DNA of 64,000 bases. Origin: Rutidosis leptorrhynchoides. Lineage: Eukaryota > Streptophyta > Magnoliopsida > Asterales > Asteraceae. The position numbers and the translations under genes are program-made. Positions within the stretch are counted from its first letter, which is position 1, and each line of letters begins with the position of its first letter. Under the pieces are notes generated by a model. The model was not told the DNA's origin and searched no databases. It saw only the letters and a program-made list of their open reading frames with translations. Below, piece by piece: positions 43,891-59,702 of the stretch. The stretch spans positions 633,072,001 through 633,136,000 of the forward strand of contig NC_092335.1 in NCBI RefSeq assembly GCF_046630445.1, given 5' to 3'.

Positions 43891-44598
43891 CGAACGGATT
43901 TATATCTAATATTGGAGGAAATGTAATTGGTTCTTTTTTTCCATTCTTCTAATACCTCTAAAAATCGAATATCCAAAATTTTGGATTTGAATTTCGGATG
44001 GAATTTTTCACTATCCGAATTTTTGAATATCTGAAAATGAACACCCCTAACTAACCTTAGCCATCTATATGGAACCATAATCTCACAACGTATCTTAGAT
44101 CATTTCTTTCGTTGTATACAATAATAAGAAGTAATCAATTAATACAACAATTCGTTTTTATAAAACCTAAACACATATAGTGAAAATCAATAATAAAGAT
44201 AAACCTGGACCACTATTACCAATTCCATATTAAAGTAAACCTTAGGTCATCGATATGAAACCTTAATCCGTCCATTGATCTCGAATTGTCGTTGTATTGC
44301 CTTACATGACATATATTCTGTCTTTATTTAATGAGACGAAAAAGAGATTAAAGGTTAAACAGTATAATAGATTAAATGTAGTATATGTTCGAAAAGTAAG
44401 AGAAAAAAAACATGAAAATATTAATTATGCAATGTTATGCAAGTGACGTAGAAGGAAAAACCAAAAAAATCCACAAAAATAAATAAAGGCCCAAAAGTCA
44501 TATTATGTACCAAAGTATTCATTTTAGTGCATTGTCGTTTAGCCCACTCAAACTATAAAAATTTGAGTGAGCATTAGTAGTAATATTAATATTAAGAG
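43891..44598. other. Intergenic sequence
   Basis: AT-rich. A weak pair of related segments (CTTAGCCATCTATATGGAACC near 44055, split CTTAGCCATC and TATATGGAACC, and CTTAGGTCATCGATATGAAACC near 44240, split CTTAGGTCATC and GATATGAAACC) may be an old duplication. No gene seen. Confidence 0.5.
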
Positions 44599-46150
44599 TT
44601 AATTATACTATTAGTGCCTGTGATTTACTCATAATTCTATTAGTAGTCCTTTTCTTTCTAAAGTTATACCGGTAGTCCCTATGGTTTTCAAAACGAACGG
44701 CGGCGGTCCTAAACATAGCATCAGTTAACTGCCTAACGGAGCAAATTAACTGACAATGGGTTTTGGACTATCATGATGCATTTTAAAAACCATAACGACT
44801 ACACGTATTATTTTATTTTAGAAAATAATAGGACTAGCGTATAATTACAAAAACTGTAAAACCTAAAATCAAAATCAACAATTCTTCAATTTCATACCCC
44901 ACCTTTTCTCTCATCCAAATTGAAAATTGAAAATAAATTACCAAAACCTTATAGCGTAATTACAGTTCTTTGAACTTGACAGCAAAGCTTGTGTTTCAAT
45001 TTTACCAATTAACGTTGTCGTATCTTTTAAGTCACGCTCTAGCCACCTTCGTTTTCCGGCAATGGTTTAATCTAATATAGTGGTGGTTGTTCGTTCTTTC
45101 CGGTAACGAACGAGGATGAATGGAACCGGTGGTGGTTCGTGTTATCTCCCCCAACCGGTATTGTTTCGTTAGGAACCTTCGTAGAAGAGGATGATCGGAA
45201 TATTGCCGAAGAGGATGTTCGGAAGACTCACCTGAGTAAGAAAAAAAAAAGGGGAAACATGGAGAGGATGACCAGAAGGCTCATCTGACCGGAATAAAGG
45301 TATGAGGATCACCGGAAGACCGCAAGACTATGAAGATGACTAGAAGACTTATCTGACCGGAACCTTGTTGGAGACGATGACCGGAACATTTTCCGTTATA
45401 TTTCTGCTTTCGCCATACGTAATAAAACTGTGTGGAAATTCGATTTTTATTGATGCTTCTCGTAAGGTTAGTCTGTAGATTTATAATCGATTTACATTGT
45501 TTTTATTATCTTTAATTTTTTCCTAATATTGATTATTGTATTTCTTGAGTTTTTGATTATGAGTGAAAAGTAGATCAATACTTTAGTTAGTCTGTAGATT
45601 ATATTCGGTTTAATATTTCTAATTTGTTATATTATTTAATAATTTGTTATTATTAATTTGTTAATTGTTTTTGTTTCTCGTTGGTATCGATATGGAGTAG
45701 ATGGTTTTAGGTAGAAATAATTACTTCGTATATTTAAATGATGAAGAAAAGAAGGATTGAACATAGGGGAGGATGGATATGAAGACTAGATTAATTGGGA
45801 AGAAATGTATAAAGTTACGATTATGTATTACAGTATCATATATCGATATTGAAATGTTTATTATGATTGAAGAAATGGTGGGGTTTGTAAGTTCAAGATG
45901 AAGAATTGTTGACTTTGAGTGTAGTCCTTTTGTTTTTAAATATAATACAGTAGTCATTATAGTTTTTAAGATGCACAAAGGTGGTCCTAAACACAATGCC
46001 AGTTAATTTATTCCGTTAATCAGTTAACCAGCAACAGATCTAGGACCATTGCTGTTCATTTAAAAAACCATAGGGACTATGCATATAATTTTAAAAAGAA
46101 AAGGACTACCGGTATAATTTTAAGTAAACCACAATGATTCGACTACTAAA
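44599..46150. mobile_element. Repeat with long inverted ends (foldback or MULE-like), upstream of the TOC159 gene
   Basis: The outer ~100 bp at 44599-44720 (TAGTAGTCCTTTTCTTT, ACCGGTAGTCCCTATGGTTTT) recur inverted at 46050-46150 (AACCATAGGGACTA, AAAGAAAAGGACTACCGGT). Each end also folds on itself: 44599-44848 and 45915-46150 are themselves inverted repeats. It could be one 1.55-kb element with compound ends, or two ~240-bp foldback elements. The middle (44849-45914) has repeated CGGAAGA/GATGACCGGAA motifs and no open gene. No transposase. Confidence 0.55.
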
Positions 46151-46550
46151 CTACTTTCCAAGCAAGTCGAATATTAAATTTTGTATATTCGGCTCATGAA
46201 AGTAATCGAACAAAATCCTTTGTTTGAACTGGACTCGAATTCGAATTCGAAATAATCAAAGTTCGAAGACCTCGTTGAAACGTTGGATTTGTTATATATC
46301 CGGATTAATTATTAATTATTATTATTATACTCCGTAACAAAATATCTCTTGATCTCACATGTCACTCATGTGACTACCGTCTCATCCACCAAACAACCAA
46401 AAATATACACCGGTATCCCAAAAATATTACGAGTAAAAAATAATAACCTTTTATTTTATCAGAAGCAGAATCCTTATTTATTATCCCCAAATGAACACAC
46501 ACACACTCTATCGTAAAACAAACCCTAGTTATCCAAACTATACAATTTAA

Positions 46551-50126
<3,576 letters not shown>

Positions 50127-50433
50127 GGAGGGAATACATTATTTCTACTTATGGTTTCTTTCTTGTTATTATGTTTTATTTCTAATGAAATTATTATTGT
50201 ATTGAAATTCAAATGGTTTTCATTATCAATTGATTACTAGTTGTTTATGTTTGTTGTTCATATGGTTTTATGCATCACTTATAGCTGATTATTTGTTCAT
50301 GGTTTACCGATCCAATCCAATGTTGTTTCTTAATTCTGTTGCGTCTCATAGTTTGAGGTTCAGTTCAATGTGAATCTTTATTCAATATTGTTCTCGATGG
50401 ATTTGATATTTGGTGTATACATTATAATTATAA
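50127..50433 (+). other. 3' untranslated and downstream region of the TOC159-type gene
   Basis: AT-rich sequence with AATGAAATTATT-type signals near 50182. No coding sequence. Confidence 0.5.
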
Positions 50434-50851
50434 CTAGAAAAAAATTCGACCGCGCGTCGTCGATTTTGGATATACGTTGTTTGGTACCTAATATATGTAA
50501 TAGGTTGAGTTGTTTGTTGTATGTATATGTATGAAATATAGTCCTAAATATTTAGTGTTTTTTTAACGATCTCTGTTTTGCGCGTAGTTAGTCCCGTTGT
50601 GTTCATTACATTTTTTCGAGTTGAACGGTGATATCGGAAAAATTTAACTCGCACCGAGCGAGAAGATAGGACCCGTTTAAAAATTCGGGTGAAATTAGTT
50701 TTTTTATTTTAATAAAATTATATATTTACGTTTTATACCCCTGGAAAAGTTTTAAGTTGAGGAGCCGTTGTGTAAATTGAGCCGAATTTGACGGGCCATT
50801 TATAGTGTGAACGCAAAGTCAGAATTTCGGCGCTTGTTTTAGTATATAGGA
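50434..50851 (-). mobile_element. Non-autonomous Helitron, 418 bp, complete ends
   Basis: Read on the minus strand: 5' end TCCTATATACTAAAACAAG at 50851; 3' hairpin CGAC-GCGCG-GTCG (50447-50459); nine bases; then CTAG at 50437-50434. It lies between a host A (5') and T (3'), as Helitrons do, with no target duplication. No Rep/helicase, so it is a short non-autonomous copy. Confidence 0.75.
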
Positions 50852-50901
50852 TAATAAAATAATGAAAATAATAATATTGTAGCTCTTACTATATTATTGA
50901 A

Positions 50902-50931
50902 CTAGCCTTTAAGAGCCCGTGCGTTGCACGG
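50902..50931 (-). mobile_element. 3' terminus of a second Helitron (5' end not found)
   Basis: Minus-strand hairpin CCGTGC-AAC-GCACGG (50931-50917), 11 bases, then CTAG (50905-50902) followed by T, which is the standard Helitron end. The element would extend to the right, over the gene pieces at 51.3-54.4 kb. GTGCGTTGCAAC motifs recur inverted at 51105-51117 and direct at 54647-54658. I could not locate the TC start. Confidence 0.6.
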
Positions 50932-51291
50932 TTGGCTCTAATAAGACTAAGTATTAAAACATAAGGTAATGATCACAATATCAAATGAACATTGAAAATA
51001 AAACATCATAGTAGAAAATAAAACAAACAATGTTTTTCAATCCAGCAAATGCATTCAAGTTTTTGTATGATTGTTCTAAACATCAAAATATAGATATGAA
51101 TTGTTGTTGCAACGCACGGGGCAATCTGGATAACTCAGGTGGAATTTGGCAACTAAGTGAATTATTGTTCATATGGCTGCACACAGAAAACATCAAAACA
51201 ACAAACCCACATAAGTGATACTCTGATCATATAAAAATCTGATAAACGTAAATATAAAAATATATGTATATAAATCCTTATAAATGTTGTC

Positions 51292-51834
51292 TTGTTGAAG
51301 TTCGCAAAAGACGTTGGTATTTATCCCGAAATGTCGTTTTGGTCGATTTGTATTAGGTCAAGATTAGGCAGATAACCAATCTGTGAGGGCAACGAACCGG
51401 TTAGCTCATTTCAATTTAGCAGCCTGCAAGCACATAATTAGATAGCAAAAAAGCATGATAATGAGAAATCATACATGAGATATAGCGATCATCGCCTTTT
51501 TTCCACTCATATTTGTCATATATATGGCTATAAATGTAAAATTAAAATCAAGAAACAATAAATGAACTTACAAGAGTTCCAAATTTGTGAGTTCGCCTAT
51601 CTCTTTTGGTATACTCCCGGTTATATTGTTCCACATGACATCTCTTTCAGATAAAGATGAAATGATCATATTAAAAGGTTATTTAACGATAAGAAGCTAA
51701 CAAAATAATGCAAATGATATTTTGTAACTTGGCTCACAATATTTGCATATAAGATAATCTCCCCAAGGCTGTAGATAAAGTTCCTGATAGATTCAGACTC
51801 AGTAGCTGCCTGCAAAATTTTTACATTCCCTGCC
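51292..51834 (-). pseudogene. LRR receptor-kinase fragment (LRR-VIII-like), three exons
   Basis: Three short exons in order on the minus strand encode leucine-rich repeats of the At1g06840-like receptor kinases. About 51834-51745: LSLNLSGTLSTALGRLSYMQIL. About 51645-51576: DVMWNNITGSIPKEIGELTN. About 51428-51292: NELTGSLPSQIGYLPNLD, then IQIDQNDISG and IPTSFANFN. Splice sites between them are intact and frames agree across the joins. The third exon has two in-frame stops (TGA where LLLNGNE is expected, and one after DISG), and neither the signal peptide nor the kinase is here, so this is a dead fragment. It has the same sense as the Helitron end at 50902, suggesting capture. Confidence 0.75.
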
Positions 51835-52263
51835 ATTTGCCTTTTGCCTGTTGTGGCAAAAAGAGGAAAAAAATGTTCAGGTGATAGATGAGAGACGTAT
51901 GCAAAATATGAGAAAAATTTATAGGGATTATGAGCAGTTAATTGAAAATTATTTGTAAACGTTTTCCAGTTAAATTTAAAATTTTATTATTCTTATGATA
52001 CAATTATACAATATCAAGTTACATAATGTCTGACTATACAAATTTTGCATACTGACAAAGGTATCCCCATCAATATTATACATCAGTGGGTGTGCTTCAT
52101 TTATCATATCATATACTTCTTCATATTCCAATACATTAAGAATTTTTAGAGCATAAAACTACACACATAAATACTGACACACACCACATAACAGAAAAAT
52201 AAGAACCAATTTTGTTAACATCTTAAGTTTTAAGACCCCTAGTGCTTCATTGAAAAATCTTAC

Positions 52264-52411
52264 CTCCCCACCGATAATATGTTGAAGAAATACGTCCTCG
52301 AATTCACGGCAAAGTTCCAATGCCAAAGCCATTTTACCTTCAGAACTACTCAACATTGATTCTCCGAGCCTTACCAACTCATCCTGCACAGTTCCAGACT
52401 TACCTTGAAGC
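52264..52411 (-). pseudogene. Single exon of a DRP2-type dynamin
   Basis: A clean 148-bp exon with acceptor CTTGTGCAG and donor GTAAGA. It codes for [49 protein letters not shown], the dynamin middle region found in plant DRP2 proteins (vesicle scission at the trans-Golgi and plasma membrane). No neighbouring dynamin exon (GTPase, PH, GED) is nearby. An isolated exon with its splice sites intact, in the Helitron sense, points to capture and not local decay. Intronic sequence without recognisable content surrounds it (51840-52250, 52420-54260). Confidence 0.75.
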
Positions 52412-54272
52412 CTGCACAAGTTTGGAAAAAAATTACAATAACCTTGAGTTGAACGCCTAAAAAGCAAAACAACAGAAATAAATATATGTAAAGATGAGAT
52501 ACAAGTTATGCCATACCAATAATGTAAACAACCATTATAACAAATAATGACAGACCAATAATGTAACAATCATTATAACTTAACACCAATAAAAAAACAT
52601 ACAAAGAGTTCAATCTCACAAAGACTAAATATAAAAAGTGGCAATCTCAACCCTAACAGGATTGAATTGTTTTCTAATTCTAATGCATATGCCAACAACA
52701 CAAACACGTACTTGGACACATCAATAACAAATAAGAGGCGAGATTCTAAACCATATACGATATTTTCTACAACTACAAAACTGCGGGTATAGTTAATCCA
52801 CCTGGTCACCACTAATTGACGTCAAAAACATAATGAGCAGAAAAACAAACACGTACATGGTAGGTTGCTATTGTTGCAGGTCTTGATAAATGAAAATTTT
52901 CTTTTAAATAATACTACATTATGAGCCCACGACTGCACTCAACATAAACACTTAGTGTATCAACATTGTCAAGTGTTTGTAGTTTTAGAATTGTGTAATA
53001 CTTAAGTATGCATTTTGAATGTAATGTAAGAGAAACTTGCAACAACACAGGCAACAAAGTAGAAATCATAACACAGCAACACAAAACAAACAGAAAAACT
53101 ATGTAACATAACATCCAGCACCACATAAACATAACACCCAAAAAAAAAAAAACGTAAACAGCACGATTCAAACCAATTCGAATATGTGTAGGTGATCCAA
53201 CCCGCCCAACTTGCCATGTCAACAACAATAGAAGTTGGATCAGCAAAAATGCACAAGTGAGATACAAAAAACATAGGAAATTCCTAACAATTGAACCCGA
53301 TCGATGAGTATCTACTCTAACTGTTTCACCTTGTGAACCGACCTATACAACTTGAATTGGTTTCATCAAGATCCGGTTTAATTTGTCTATCCAACAAAGA
53401 ACAAATATATTGAATGCAAGACAGAACAAATAATATACGTTTTGTTCATACAATTGTGCCACAATAATATATATACAGCTTGTGCAGGTATTAGGTTAAC
53501 ATGTTGTATATAAGAGAAAGTGAATTTTTGATATGCTGTGCAACGCAGTGAATATAATGTGGCAAAAAAAGCGTATAAAGTGGTAAGGTAGTTAAAACAT
53601 TAAACCACATAGAAAGCACATGCATATATAGCAGCATGTCAGAGTAAATTCGTGAAAAAAAAAAAAAAAAAAAAAAAACAAATATATACCTTAAGGTTGA
53701 AAACAAATACACGCTTCGCATCGAAAGGCAGCCCGTGCATCAGTTTTTGAATCGAACGGAAGAAGCCGAACCTAATCACTCAAAAACACTAACTGCAATT
53801 ACAGCTTAACGCTTGATACACAAAACTTATTAATTGACTTTATAATTTATCAAAACCAAATATAAGAATAATAATTCCACACTTCGTGGTATTCAATTAA
53901 TGGTGCACAAGAAAAAATAAATAAATTCTTTGAAAGTATTCAAGTGTTGTATGTGAAACACTTGCACATTGATACTATATATACAAATTATTCAACTGAA
54001 GTTTCAGAGCAACTAAACGAACACCAACAATTCCAATACAAAAAGGAAAGCTTGAATCTTTTAGAATTATAGTACAAAATCAAATGTCACAATTATAAAT
54101 TTACTATATTTAGTCAAAAGTAACAACAAAGGATACAAAATTGACAAACCCAGATGATAAATAAAAAAAATCCAAATTTTATTTGAAAAGAAAGTACATT
54201 TTCTTAATTGACATCCATGTGGTGAATCAAGACTTGAATATTTCACAAAAAGTAAAGGTCTACAAAATTTAC

Positions 54273-54383
54273 CTCGAAAGCTTCAATTTTGGAGTCTGGG
54301 TAAATGAAATAAAATCCAAGAAGATCAAGAACAAACCCAATTCCAGCACTAAAAGTTCCCAACAAAATACTAACAAACTCCAT
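54273..54383 (-). CDS. Possible first exon of an unidentified membrane protein
   Basis: 37 codons from ATG to a donor (GAG-GTAAAT), reading MEFVSILLGTFSAGIG, FVLDLLGFYFIYP, DSKIEAFE, with one hydrophobic helix. I do not recognise it. A second exon-like segment at about 53697-53760 (minus, HGLPFDAKRVFVFNLK followed by GTATAT) may or may not join it. It lies at the upstream end of the group of captured pieces. A solitary promoter-plus-first-exon capture is possible. Confidence 0.35.
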
Positions 54384-54724
54384 TGGAATCTGAATTAAAA
54401 ATTTAATTTCAATAAAAAAAACAGAGCAGAGTTGAAAATGAATGAATGAAGAACAGAGTGAAATAAACTCTTAACGAATAAAAAAAAAAGAAGATACTTT
54501 AAAAAAAAAAAAAAAAAACATTTAATCAGTTGGGCGATATAACCTGTGAAATTTTTAATTGGGAATTTGGTTTACTTGGAACTCTATATACATGCAGGGA
54601 GGCAAATAGAGATAAGTTCACCTCCAAATGTTTTGTCCGTGCGTTGCAACAACATCAATATAGATATTTAAATTACCGTAGAAAGAATTGTGTAGATTTC
54701 AACAACAACAATGATGAACAATCA

Positions 54725-55010
54725 ATTGAAGCTTCATAGGAAGGTGTGAAGACGGATCCGGAATTCGGATTTTTGGACTACGATTAAATTAGGGTAGAAT
54801 GAGAAGAATGTGTACCTATTTGGTGCTAATTTAATCACGATTTCAGATTTATCGATGGTGGCATGAATAATCGGAATTGAAGGCTCATAGAACCTGTAAA
54901 CCCGTATCCGGCACCACCGATTTGGATACCCATGATATTAGGGTAGACGAAGAACATCTTCTACCTATGTGTAGGTAATTTAATGGCGAATTCAGAATTA
55001 AAGGTGGTTG
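54725..55010. repeat. Diverged tandem duplication, ~155-bp unit
   Basis: Two successive segments share GGCTTCATAG/GGCTCATAGAA, ATCCGG, ATTAGGGTAGA, GAA, ACCTAT and TAATTTAAT in the same order (54725-54870 and 54880-55010). Non-coding. Confidence 0.5.
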
Positions 55011-55284
55011 TACATATAATCGTTGTTAGTTTTCATCGACGGACGTTTTTGTGATCGGATCTGTGAGAAATTTTGAAGAGAGAGGTTTTGTGAGAGAAGA
55101 TAGCAGATGAAGTGCAATATTAGGGTACGGAGGTGACACGTGTCGCGTTTATGTGATTTACGAAAAAAAATAATATTTAAATAAAATTTAGTGTAGACAC
55201 GTGTAATGTTTAAATTGAGAAGAATGTGGGTCTGACACATTGGATGGAACATCAAGCTTTATGTGATGAAAAAAGGAAGGATAT

Positions 55285-55375
55285 ACTAAACCGGTTTGGT
55301 TTGAGTGGTTGGGTGCTTGGAGGTTCAATCCTCACCAACTTTAGGCTCTTGCCTTTCAAAAAAACATTTTTATTG
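55285..55375 (+). repeat. tRNA-derived SINE-like fragment
   Basis: Box A-like TGGTTTGAGTGG (55297-55308) and box B-like GGTTCAATCC (55322-55331), followed by a T-rich stretch. It does not fold as a real tRNA. Family not known. Confidence 0.4.
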
Positions 55376-55492
55376 AATATAGTATAAACTAATCAAATTA
55401 CGGAATAAGTTTTTGCTCACTTAATTAATTATTGGAAAAACTGAGAAATGTTGGTTACTTAAGCCTATACTTTAAAATGCATCCAAACGGGC

Positions 55493-55982
55493 TCAAAACA
55501 AGTTAACGAATAACTCTAAAATAACAATAAACTTAACAATATGTAAACCAAAAATACCAAGACAACAAGATACCAAAACGTGTAAAGCCCTTTTTACCAT
55601 TCTTTTCATCCGGCCGGTTCGTGAACCCACCGATAGTATCAATGTGCACCCTTTTACCTCCCCGAGACTTGAAGTTATACGAAACAACTTTATTTGAAGA
55701 ATTGCCGATAAGCTTCCCCGACGGCATACCTTCATCTCTGAATTGTTGGGAAAAAAAAAAAAACTCGTATTATCACTCCCCGAAGAGCACCCGACACTAG
55801 ACTCCATGAACGTCTTTTGGATTGCCTCGCCCCACAAAATATCGTCCGCATTGTCTTTAAGAGAAAACGAAAAAACCGCCCGGCGTCTCTTTCACTTTCT
55901 CTTTCAACCTTGCACTCTTACTAATCAAACTACCCTTTGCATTGGATGCAAAATCACCACATCGACTCGCCGGTTCATTCAT
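55493..55982 (-). pseudogene. Unidentified gene fragment
   Basis: Adjacent minus-strand frames share a protein-like character: from ATG 55982, MNEPASRCGDFASNAK and SARLKEKVKETPGGFFVFS; then LWGEAIQKTFMESSVGCSSG with SDNTSFFFFPNN; then a basic stretch (NKVVSYNFKSRGGKRVH, FTNRPDEKNGKKG). They lie in different frames, with a stop after FFVFS, so it is a broken coding sequence or a set of exons. I do not recognise the family. Confidence 0.35.
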
Positions 55983-56019
55983 CAATCGTCTTTCTCTTCT
56001 TCTCCTTAATTAAAACTTC

Positions 56020-56700
56020 TAATCTCTTAACGAACGGAAGCTTCTACCTCTGGACTAACACCGTGTCAGGCTCACCATTCATTGATCATTGATGTTCATT
56101 TTTACAATACATGACAATCTAACCCATGACAAAATTTGAATGTAGTAGATCATAGTTAAAATTCCATACTGACGACTACATTACATTTATCCAACTTATT
56201 ACTAGCAACATTATTTTTTTTCTTTTTAAATTTTTTTTTTTTTCAAGTTCATTCTTTGCCTTGAACCACACCAACAATACAATATTCATTGACTCGGAAT
56301 ACCATCAATTGGGAACGTCCGAGTTCAATTTAGAAAATTAGGGTTTCGGGTTCAATTTATTGAATTAGGGTTCTAGTTCAATACGGAGTATATTGAATTG
56401 GATATAAGAAGCAGGTTGAATATTTATTTTTTTTGCTTTCGCGATGGGAAAAAGTAAGCATTGCTAACTAGGGAACTCTTGTTTCCAAGCCAAACGAAAA
56501 ATATGGCGCTCTTGTCGTCCACTAGCAAAATATATATATATATATATATATACTGCACAGCACAGTGTAACAGTATCCACTATATAGCTTTCTCTGTTCC
56601 ACAACGGGAACGGGCGACAATTTACCGTTATTCACTCTCCAAACCTACAAATCCAAAACATTTAAGAAATGAATAATGCAACGTATATGTTGTACACGAA
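56020..56700. other. Intergenic sequence
   Basis: Poly-T tracts near 56215-56240 and a (TA)n run at 56527-56551. No gene seen. Confidence 0.5.
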
Positions 56701-56707
56701 ATTATAA

Positions 56708-58860
56708 GTCTTGGTAAAGCGTAACCTTTAGTGTACCGTTACAATCGATATGTGACTTGTCATCTTCATCGGGAAGCTCCTCCATATCATAACCCGTCTG
56801 CTTGAACATTGCTAAAAATGGAAAAAAAAATAAAATAAAATAAAAAATATCGTTTTATTATGAGTTCTTTAATTATGTGAACTTGTTGAGAAGAGAAAAA
56901 TTACCTGCTACTTTGCCTCGACCTTCTTCGTAAAGCTTTTGCACCACTATTCGAGGCCAATCGTCAAAATATGACTTGAATATAAGAATGCTAAATGAAT
57001 GTTTACGGGTTTTTCGTGATCTCGGAGAAAATCCTGTATTTGCACACGTTTAAGTTCAAACTTAGGTAACATGACTGACTTAGGAAACGGGACACAAACC
57101 AATAGATGTAGACGATGATGGCGATTTCTACCCATTTTTGGGAAATATGTCACTTTGGATTTAAAAAATTAGACAAGAATAAATGAGTCAGATGGATTAA
57201 GATAGTCCAAAAAACGGATCACTATTTTTAACAGATTAAGTAATACGTATAAAAAATGTTCAATTATTCTTATTCTAACAAAGTGACAAAAAACAGGTGA
57301 TGGCTGGTCAACAAACCAATTTTGACCTTATTCGGGGTTGCAGAACTCAGTTTTTGCAACTCGGGAAGTACTCCGTCAAAACTCAGGGTTACTAATCGGC
57401 CAAAATAGGGGATTACTTGAAAAATTGGTCAAAACTCGGTCAAAGTCAAACATCCGTGTAGAGTAGCGATTCAACCAACCAATTTTTGAGTGATACCTCT
57501 GCTGCCGAGATTGACTTTTTCCTTTCTGTTATAGAAGTGGTTCTTCCCATCCATACGAAAACTTGAGATTCTCCATCCAACATGTAGCATTTGTTCGACT
57601 CAAGCATCGATCTTTTCAACTTACCACTTCCCGTTTGAGTGAACTTTCCTTGAAGTGTTATCCTGTTTGAGTAAAGTATCGATCTTTCAAAATAAAGCAT
57701 TGATCTTTTATGCATACGCAACAAAGTATGCACCGCTTGAGAATAACTCACCAAAATAATTTAACTGCTAAAGTTTGAGGTTGTTGTAGATCCAACGGTG
57801 GATCTTTGGGAATAGGAGCATAACCACCAAAAAAGTTCCAAAATTCTCCAACTTCTGCATCACCAACAAACTTTCCATCCTCTACAACAATTGAAAAATG
57901 TCAAAAGACAATATTACCCTTCTACCCAAACTAAATAAATTTGCATTATAACTTTAAAGTGATAATTGGTGGTTTATGTTAAATCTGTTAAGCTAAAGAC
58001 ATGACTAAACGGATGCATAAAAAAAAGGGTTGTAAGTTATCAGAAATGTATTCAAACGCGTTATTACTGCTAATTCCATTATTAGAAGATTTTAGATTTA
58101 GATTAGAAATTTAATAAGATATAGTTTTGTAATCATACTATAATATAATACATTAATATTTTTTTGGAGTGAAAAGTGATTGCAAGTCAGCCAACCCAAT
58201 TACTCTGCTTGACCCGCCCATTTTGCTACCCCTATTGCTCAAAATAACCTAGACACTCTGAACAGTAGACAAACCTACAGCTACAACTTCACAGTCCCCC
58301 CTTGTGTTTATACTCTTTGATATATTGAACAACCTCCAAAGCTTTAGCTCGTTCTTGTATGCTAGAATTGCACCCGGTGAAGTGGAATATTTCCGACGCT
58401 GTGTCAATTATGAATACCTCACGGTGGTCGAGAAAACGGCACCTAACCATTACATACATTATAGAGACAAGTCATCTTTCAATTTCAGTTTTCAAGAATC
58501 AAGTTTGAGATTTTTGTTATTCGAGTGAACTAAACACTTACTTCTTTAACATGTACCACACGGTCTCCTTTGCATGTTAACAATCTGGTTTCATAAACCG
58601 GGCCCGGGCCGTTTATATTTACTTGTCTAGAATAATATACACCCTCAACTGGAATGATGCACGGTTTGAAATAGGACAAAAATTTGCCCATTTCGTGACC
58701 TTGATTTTCCTTATATTGCACAGATTGAGACCCCAATGCTGCATGCCAAAGCTGAGTCCGTCTGCCAGGCCGTGTTATGTTTGATTTCGACTTAATGGGC
58801 TTAATAGAATTAAACTTAATATCGAGAGTGTTGGTGATTTTAGCATGATCCAACATACAT
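56708..58860 (-). pseudogene. Villin (actin-bundling) gene fragment, decayed
   Basis: Minus-strand pieces follow plant villin order. 58530-58760: ALGSQSVQYKENQGHEMG, KFLSYFKPCIIP, GDRVVHVKEV. About 58291-58420: VFIIDTASEIFHFTGC and SIQERAKALEVVQYIKE. 57780-57890: EDGKFVGDAEVGEFWNFFGG. 57463-57625: SNKCYMLDGESQVFVWMGRT. About 56900-56980: YFDDWPRIVVQKLYEEGRGK. 56708-56815: FKQTGYDMEELPDEDDKSHI, ending in a stop. This covers the end of gelsolin repeat 1 to about repeat 3. The start of the protein and the later repeats with the headpiece are missing, and the joins are imperfect. The missing start lies where a Copia element begins (58880), so the insertion may have cut the gene. Confidence 0.75.
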
Positions 58861-59079
58861 TTTAGGGATTGGATTGCTATGTTGAAAGTGTTTTCGAATC
58901 ATTGATACGTTACACGAATTCGGAGAGTGTGGAGTACACGTTCGTAAAACGTGAGGTGGTTTGAGGTTTCTTTTGGACTTGGAAATGATATTTGGAACTT
59001 AAGAAATGCGAAACGAGACTTGAAAAGGCCATACGTGTGAAAAACCTTGAGATCGAAAATTGAAGTGCTAGACAAGCTT

Positions 59080-59190
59080 AGCCCGCGGCGCGGCTTAAAG
59101 CACAATTTTCAGGTCGAGACTTTTGGAAATTTTCAAGTATTGTGCTTTGTTAACCCGCGGCGCGGCTCTTGGGCCCACGGCGCGGCTTAA
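59080..59190. repeat. GC-rich repeats CCGCGGCGCGGC in the Copia LTR
   Basis: CCCGCGGCGCGGCTTA near 59079, CCCGCGGCGCGGCTCT near 59154 and CCCACGGCGCGGCTTA near 59173; each contains a GC palindrome-like core, in an AT-rich LTR, ~200-300 bp before the TATA box. Confidence 0.8.
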
Positions 59191-59702
59191 CACTAGGCAC
59201 GCTGAAAAGGTGCCTTTTCAACCCAAAAGGCACATTCGAACCCCAAACGTTTTGGGGTTGTTCCAGAGCATTTAAACTGCGTTTTTGCATGTTTTTAGAC
59301 TATTTTAAGTCTAAATACATGAATATAAAATTCCAAGTCACTAATGGGTGTGAATCAAAAGGTTGTGACTTTTCAAGAAGTCTTTTGACCCATTATAAAT
59401 ACACTCTTTGTGTATTTGAAAAAGGTTCCAGATTTTTAACCTTTTACATACACTTTCAACTTAAACAATTAGAAGATAATTCTCTGCAATTGTTTTGATT
59501 GTTTTCTTTTAGCCAAGACAACAATCTAGTCTTTGTCTTATCCCAATCGAAACTTCGTGTAACCCGTGGCTAATTGGGTCGAAATATTCGATTAGGAAAG
59601 TGTTCACACGATTCAAAGATCAATCCGGAGTCGGTTCCGTTTCTGGCACGAAGATTACTTACAATCCAAGTTCATAACATTCTAATCGAATATTTGATCA
59701 CC

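Noticed and set aside
52573-53721. Several hydrophobic minus-strand frames
   Set aside because: Poly-T/AT-rich intron-like sequence read as Phe/Leu/Val runs; no consistent start, splice or family signal.
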